From positions 45,990,068 to 46,054,067 of the forward strand of contig CM072808.1 of assembly GCA_037013495.1 (NCBI GenBank): a stretch of 64,000 bases of DNA, read 5' to 3'. Position numbers and translations under genes: made by a program. Of the stretch, positions 58,015 through 64,000 are shown piece by piece. Source of the DNA: Hippophae tibetana (lineage: Eukaryota > Streptophyta > Magnoliopsida > Rosales > Elaeagnaceae). The notes beneath the pieces are model-generated. The model searched no databases and was not told the DNA's origin. It saw only the letters and a list, made by a program, of their open reading frames with translations. The stretch's first letter is position 1; each line of letters starts with the position of its first letter.

Positions 58015-60942
58015 TTCAAAAATAATTCTTTGGGTTAACAAATGTTGAAAATAATAGATAAAAGGTAAGATATGATTAGAAAACATATTATCAAGAAAAT
58101 TGGATATATTTCTCCTATTTTAAATATTTATCGTTAATTTATGATTTAAATGAATAGAGTTCAAACTAATCCGAAAAAATAATACTATTTGAATATAATG
58201 TTAAAATAAACTAAAGTAGATATTGAAACCGAAATACTAAAGAAAAAAAATAATAAAATTAAAAATTTAACGAGGTTCGGTATAAATGTTACTTAGGCCA
58301 TCGAACGTCGTTGATCATTTTCACTATCTGCAAATTATAATTAATTAGACAAAATTAAGTTAATGAATTAACCTTATAAAAGAGAAAAAAATTTATAAAT
58401 GATGAAAAACTTTATTTATAGTCCCAAATCAAACATACATTTTCATTCCTAATCAATGTAATACTTTTCTAATTTGATCAATAAAAAATTATATAACAAT
58501 TAAGTCATCTCTTATTACTTTATAATATGTTTAATTTATATTATTATTATAATAATCACTTCTTATTTTTCTTCAACTTTTTCCTTACACAATGGTTTTG
58601 AGAACGTAATTAAACCAATTTAAAACATTATTAAGAAGACTAATTTTTGGGATAAATATATGAAATATTTATTGATAATTACCCTTATATATTTATCTAT
58701 AAAGATATGATAAATTATCACGATTTATTATACCATTATATTTTAACTATTGATATTAAAAAAGTGCTAACTTTTTTCTTTCCTATCACTCGTAAAACTC
58801 AAATGATTGTTTATTAAAATGTATTACAAATTATAGTTATTGATCCTATCTTTATATGATGTATTATATATTAATGTTTAAATTAAGTTTTATAAAATTT
58901 TAGATAAATTTATCTACATATTTTAGAATAATAATTATTATTATCCTTAATCCTTTAATGATGTATAATTTATTTAAGATTGTTATTTTTATCAATTAAC
59001 TAATAAATTATTAAAATAATAATAATTGTTTTAAAGATTATTTAAAATACTAGCTAAATATATGTTCAATTTTTTATAAAAAAATAGTAAAAATATTATA
59101 ATTATAATTAAAATAAAATTTATTAATAATTATTTTTAACATTTTCATAATAAATATAATATATAATATGAATTGATCACAAATATGATATTTTATTATT
59201 AGAATTAAAATAAGATACATAATTCAAATATAAGAAAGATATATTTAATCATTAGAGGAAAATGACATATAAACTTTTTAGATTATATTATTTGTGTTGT
59301 TTAACTTCTTAGTCTTGTAAAAATGATCAATGATAAATTATATTATTTTAATAATTCTTTTATTAAATAATTAAATGTGATAAAAATATAAGTATTTAAC
59401 AACGATAAAGTTACAATTAATACTAAAAAAATCATAAAATATTTATTTTTAATATTTATTAATTTTTACTATTTTATTTTAATGTTTTATTAATTATTAA
59501 TTATTATTAAAAATTAAAATATAATTATTTAAATAAATTTTTATTATATAATATGAAATGATCACTAGTAACCTATTTTATTATTAGAATTAAGCATAAG
59601 ATAAAACAATATATATCGACATAATCCAAAAATGAGAAAAAGATATTTAATTAATATTTATTGTTATTTTAACTTAAAAATTACGGTTATACTCAATTAA
59701 GTTATTTTGGTTTAAAACATTGTAGTTTGGCCATTGTTTCCAGGTTAATGATAAATAGTTTTTTGATAACGATTATATGATCACTCAAATCACCCGGAGT
59801 GATTATCTTTTTGATCAATTATATCTATGAATGATAATTTATGTTATAATTTAATTGTTAAAATAAAAAATAAATTAAATTAAATTAAATTTGAGTCTAA
59901 TTTAATCCAATTTAAATAATACTAAAAAATTAAAGATATGTTAAGATTGTGTTAGTATGATAAAGCAAAAATAAAAAATAATTATAATTATTATTATATA
60001 TTATTAAGATTATTTTTTTTATACTGGAAATATGTCATGAAAAATTTATTACATTTAGATTACTATTTTTTATTGATATTTTTTTTATCTTTATATATTA
60101 ATTATTTACTTATTAACAAAATTTGTGTATTTAAAGTATTGAATTTGGTTTATGATTTTATTATTATAATTAGATTAAAAATTATAAAAAAATTACAATA
60201 ATTTAAATTAACATCAAATTAAATAAGATAAAAATTAAAAATTAATATATATAAATAAAAATTTAAATTAATCAGTATTTTTTTATTTGAATTAAAATTA
60301 TCATTATTACACAAATTAAATTTAATTAAAATTAGAATCAAACTAATTTAAACAATCTAAATTAACATAACTTTTACAAATTAACACCACATTATGTTTA
60401 TAAAAATATATTATTATTTAAATTAACTTAATAAATTTTATTTAATACAATTTGTACCATTTAAATTGAAATGATAATTTTTATTTAATATAATTTAGTA
60501 AATTTAATTATAATTTTTAGTAATATTAGATTTAATTGTATAATTATCTTTTATATTTTTAATCTTTTAAAAAAATACATATTATTTTTCTTATAATATA
60601 AATAAATATAATTTTTTAATATTATAAAAAATATAATTTTTTCTACTAAAAAATTTAAAAATAAAACTACTTAAAAAACTTAATCATTTATATAAAAAAT
60701 AATAATATAACACATTATTTATATAGTAGAAAATATAATATACATTATTTTGAATTCAATAAAAAGTCAACTTTATAAATTCCAACTCTTTATTAGATAA
60801 CGAATAATTCTGGTATAAAACGAGGAATCCCGTGGTTTTTGGGAGACATACGATTTACTCTGTTGTAGGTCTCGTCTCTCTTTAGACTTTTCTTGTGTTA
60901 TTCGTAGCCGCCTCAGATCTCACATCACCAACATAGCAAACA
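57956..60942. other. AT-rich region between divergent hydrolase and CHCH genes
   Basis: A (TA)n tract at about 57989-58014 lies just upstream of the hydrolase start. At 58266-58310 AACGAGGTTCGGTATAAATG resembles a phrase common in plant copia-type repeats, so a small transposon relic may be there. The rest is A/T-rich with no gene. Confidence 0.55.
60814..60820 (+). promoter_or_regulatory. Likely TATA box of the CHCH-domain gene
   Basis: TATAAAA in GGTATAAAACGAGG stands about 130 bp before the start codon, at the point where composition changes from AT-rich to balanced, leaving a leader of about 95-100 bases. Confidence 0.6.
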
Positions 60943-63274
60943 ATGGCTCGCCGAAGCTCAGGTAGTTACAATCTCTGAGTTTTAATCCTTTTCGTGTTTC
61001 TCTTACTATCGCCTTACATTACTGTGTATTTTGCTCGTATTTGTATCTTCTTTTCTTCTTGTTGATTTATAGGGTTTTGTTTGTTTTTATTTGTTCCATT
61101 GCTCTTTTGTGTATGATTTTTTTTTCCGGGAAGGCTCTAGAAATGAAAGAATTGAATTGTTTTGCGACTTTGTTGTGTATACGTCGTATGATTCTTGTTT
61201 TTAATGTCTGTATATGTTTTCTCGTATCTGGGAGTGGGAGAACTTTTTTTCTTCTTCTTATCGTTGTGTTATTAGGGATTATATGGCTAAGATGAGAAGA
61301 GTCTAACAGCTTAAATATCAATGACAGAGGTGTGTGGCTAATAAGATTGATCCGTGTGGGTATAAGATAAGGGGTTGTATTTTTTTGGTGTGTACTGAGG
61401 AGGTCTCTTACGGTGGTTAGTAGATGGAAAATGATAGTAGTAGTTTGTAGAAACAGCCGTGTAGTTAATATGCATGATGCATCAATTTGGCTGGCTGAAG
61501 ATAAAGACGAGTGAAACTTATAAATTTTGAGCTAGTTGCTTGTATCAACTGACTATATTGGTTTGAGTGGTATTTGGAATGTTTCAAAATGAAAACTTTC
61601 ATATGCTAACTAGTATGAATCTAAGGATGCCTTGAGTTTTTTTTTTAGCTGTATGAAAACAAGTGTACAATGAGTAAGTGGCTTGTGGATGTCAGGATTG
61701 TTTTAAGCAGTGTCTGTTCTGATATTGTACTAATCAGCAAAGGCGGCATGCAACTTTGTTTTTGTTGCACACTTGGTATGATAGTAAGAGCACAAATATG
61801 TATCTATGTTATGACATATTTTGAATTGGTGGTTGGCTTGTTGCGTCTGATATGTAGCATATATGCACTTCTGAGTTTATAATTGTCTAAGATATTGTTG
61901 GGCTTCCACCTTTCTGTCAGGTCGCTCTTCTCGTCCAGCCCCACGCCCTGCTGCTGCACGTAGTCCTCCTCCTCAGACAGGTACTGATGCCTTGCATAGT
62001 GTGTAACTTCTGATCTTGCATAAGATGTTGAAATAATGTATTTTGTTGAATCGTTAGTTTGGTCTGATTCTGTATGCCTTTAATCTTGCAACACAGTTAA
62101 CCATGCTCCTCCCCCTGCTCCCGTACAAGCTAGCAGTGGTGGATCTTTGCTAGGAGGGATTGGATCAACCATCGCTCAGGGTATGTAGTCATTTATTTGC
62201 TTTATGAGAATTTTTTTTTTACTTTTGTATTTATTTGTTGGGTTTTGATGCATACACGACATGTTATTTCAGGAATGGCTTTTGGTACTGGAAGTGCTGT
62301 GGCTCACAGGGCTGTTGATTCTGTGATGGGTCCTAGGACCATCCAACATGAACAAGTTGTCTCTGAAGCTGCTGCTGCTGCTCCATCACCAGCATCTAAC
62401 ATGGATGCATGCAATATTCACTCAAAGGCATTCCAAGATGTACGTGACACTTTATTTCTTGATAACTTTGTCAAATTTATTTGTGTATTTCTTGATAATT
62501 TTGTTATCCTTGTTAGTATCTTCCTTTATGTGTAATATATTAGGTAGCATGCTGCTGATTTTTCTCTTGGGAGTTTTAGTTTGCAATATGAAATGAGAAG
62601 GATGCTTATTGATCTATGGCATTATGTTTTTTAATTATGGGCTTAGATTTTTTTTTCTTTTTATTATACGCATCTAGTTGTCTACTCTTTACCAGTTTTT
62701 ATAAATAGAACAATTTTACCATACCCGAAACTCCTACTGGCAATTTCTGTTTTCTTCTGTAGACTTACTGCTTGTGTCAATTTTCCACATTTGTTTGTTA
62801 ATGACTTTAAATTTAGATTTTTGGACATCTATCCTCACTATATTAAGACTTTGGGATTTCCCGTTAAAGTTTAATAGGTTTTGGTTTCTCTTGTGCTATT
62901 CGGTATCTAAAAATGAAAGAATAACCCTTGAAACTCCTATTTTCCCACTGCCATCCATAAATATTTTCTTTAGTATTTGAATCATGTTTCTGAAGTTACC
63001 AAGTATATTTTTACTCTGCAACATCTAATTGTTGATAGAAAAGGAAAAAAGAATGAATGTAGCGGTAATTTTCTTAACACAGGTATATCATGTTTTATGA
63101 AGTGACCTAGGTTTACTACGTGTAATAAAAAACGTGACTAGAATCCTAATGTTTTTTTAAAATCGTTTTGTGCAGTGCTTGAACGGCTATGGGAACGATA
63201 TCAGCAAATGTCAGTTTTACATGGATATGCTTTCAGAGTGCAGGAAGAACTCTGGTGGCATATTGAGTGCTTAA
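60943..63274 (+). CDS. Twin-CX9C (CHCH) mitochondrial protein, CHCHD2/MIC17-like
   Basis: Five exons: 60943-60961, 61921-61980, 62097-62180, 62273-62439 and 63176-63274 (TAA), giving 142 residues. The first exon has only 19 coding bases. Residues 1-35 are Arg/Ser/Pro-rich without acidic residues, like a mitochondrial targeting region. A Gly/Ala-rich hydrophobic part (LLGGIGSTIAQGMAFGTGSA) follows, then a variable Ala/Pro linker, then the CHCH fold with C101-x9-C111 and C122-x9-C132, the cysteines oxidised by the Mia40 pathway in the intermembrane space. This order is that of the CHCHD2/CHCHD10/yeast Mic17 family, linked to cristae and respiratory-chain function; the plant role is poorly defined. 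The length matches the family. Confidence 0.93.
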
Positions 63275-64000
63275 ATACTTTTTGTTTCTCGTGGCTGAAA
63301 AACATTCTATGAACTTTGCACTTTTTATCCTTTGTTTCTAAGTATTGATGAACTGGTGCTCCATTTTTGTGGTGAAATGGGGCAAATAATAATACTTTTT
63401 GACAGTACCAAACATGATAGCACTTGTTTTAAATTGGAACTTGGATTACAATTGGTTATGTCTTTTCTTTCACATTACTGCACTGTGATTGATGATAAAA
63501 TTATTTAATTTAAAGAGTTTGCTTTGGAATTGTTAATACGGTCTACTGCTTAATTGCTTTTGTTAGTTTACCTGTATTAATGCTTGGGTTTGGTTTAAAA
63601 CGGAGTTTGATTAAAGTGGCTTGGCCTAGGAATAAAAATGTTTCAAGTAATTTTGAGTATAATTATTTATAAAACATCCTTAAAACTAACAAAGATAATA
63701 ATTCAATAATATTTAAGGGGTTCAATAGCATGGAGTTTAATATTAACATGTGGTTAAATTTGAACTGTGTTTAATTTAAAGTGAAATGTTAATTTTTGTA
63801 TATTAAAAATGAGTTGGATATTAAATTTTTATAGTTATAAATTTTAAGAATTTTTTATCATATTTTTAAATTATTTCGGGAAGATAACAGGCATATGAAA
63901 GCATTGTTCTTTTTTAAATGTCATTATTGATAATATTTTTTAAAACATTAATTTTGGAGCTTGTTAAACACTTTAGTAAGTGCTTTGAAACATTAAAAAT
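63275..64000. other. 3' flank of the CHCH-domain gene
   Basis: Contains the 3' UTR and then AT-rich DNA. No further gene is seen before the window ends. Confidence 0.5.

Noticed and set aside
58266..58310. Complete copia element marked by an AACGAGGTTCGG phrase
   Set aside because: Only the short phrase was seen; no LTR pair, primer site or coding remains in the surrounding AT-rich DNA.
61041..61321. Open frames in both strands of CHCH-gene intron 1
   Set aside because: Overlapping hydrophobic and basic frames from T/A-biased intron sequence with no family resemblance.

Overview
The window is nuclear DNA of a flowering plant, most likely a eudicot. The genes have many GT-AG introns and plant-specific products (chloroplast FBPase II, a chlorophyll dephytylase-type hydrolase, dynamin-related protein 3), and they sit in very AT-rich intergenic DNA full of transposon remains. 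No bacterial features, CRISPR arrays, rRNA or convincing tRNA genes were seen.

Layout: 76-591 (+) is the 3' end of an F-box family gene. 3294-10866 (+) is a complete three-exon chloroplast fructose-1,6-bisphosphatase II gene whose first intron carries a 3.9 kb LTR retroelement. 13872-21488 (+) is a seven-exon, five-KH-domain RNA-binding protein gene with a duplicated segment and a MITE in its last intron. 23194-23903 (-) is a two-exon Costars (ABRACL-like) gene. 24595-25434 is a Tourist-like MITE with telomere-like internal sequence. About 28.2-32.5 kb holds a badly decayed endogenous pararetrovirus. 36906-52713 (+) is a complete 20-exon DRP3-type dynamin gene with a second copy of the same MITE family in intron 10 and copia-like remains in intron 12. 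53512-57955 (-) is a six-exon chloroplast alpha/beta hydrolase of the CLD1 type. 60943-63274 (+) is a five-exon twin-CX9C (CHCHD2-like) mitochondrial protein gene. All complete gene models were assembled by eye and keep frame across every junction.

The genes are unrelated neighbours, each with its own promoter, although several serve plastids or mitochondria. The most unusual object is the retroelement at 4015-7954. It has LTRs of about 342 bp, a primer-binding site, a polypurine tract and a near-perfect target duplication. Instead of pol it carries intron-free fragments of at least three host genes (a GARP/type-B response-regulator DNA-binding domain, an ABCB-type ATPase end and a protein disulfide isomerase), all on one strand and in one shared reading frame broken only by point-mutation-type stops.
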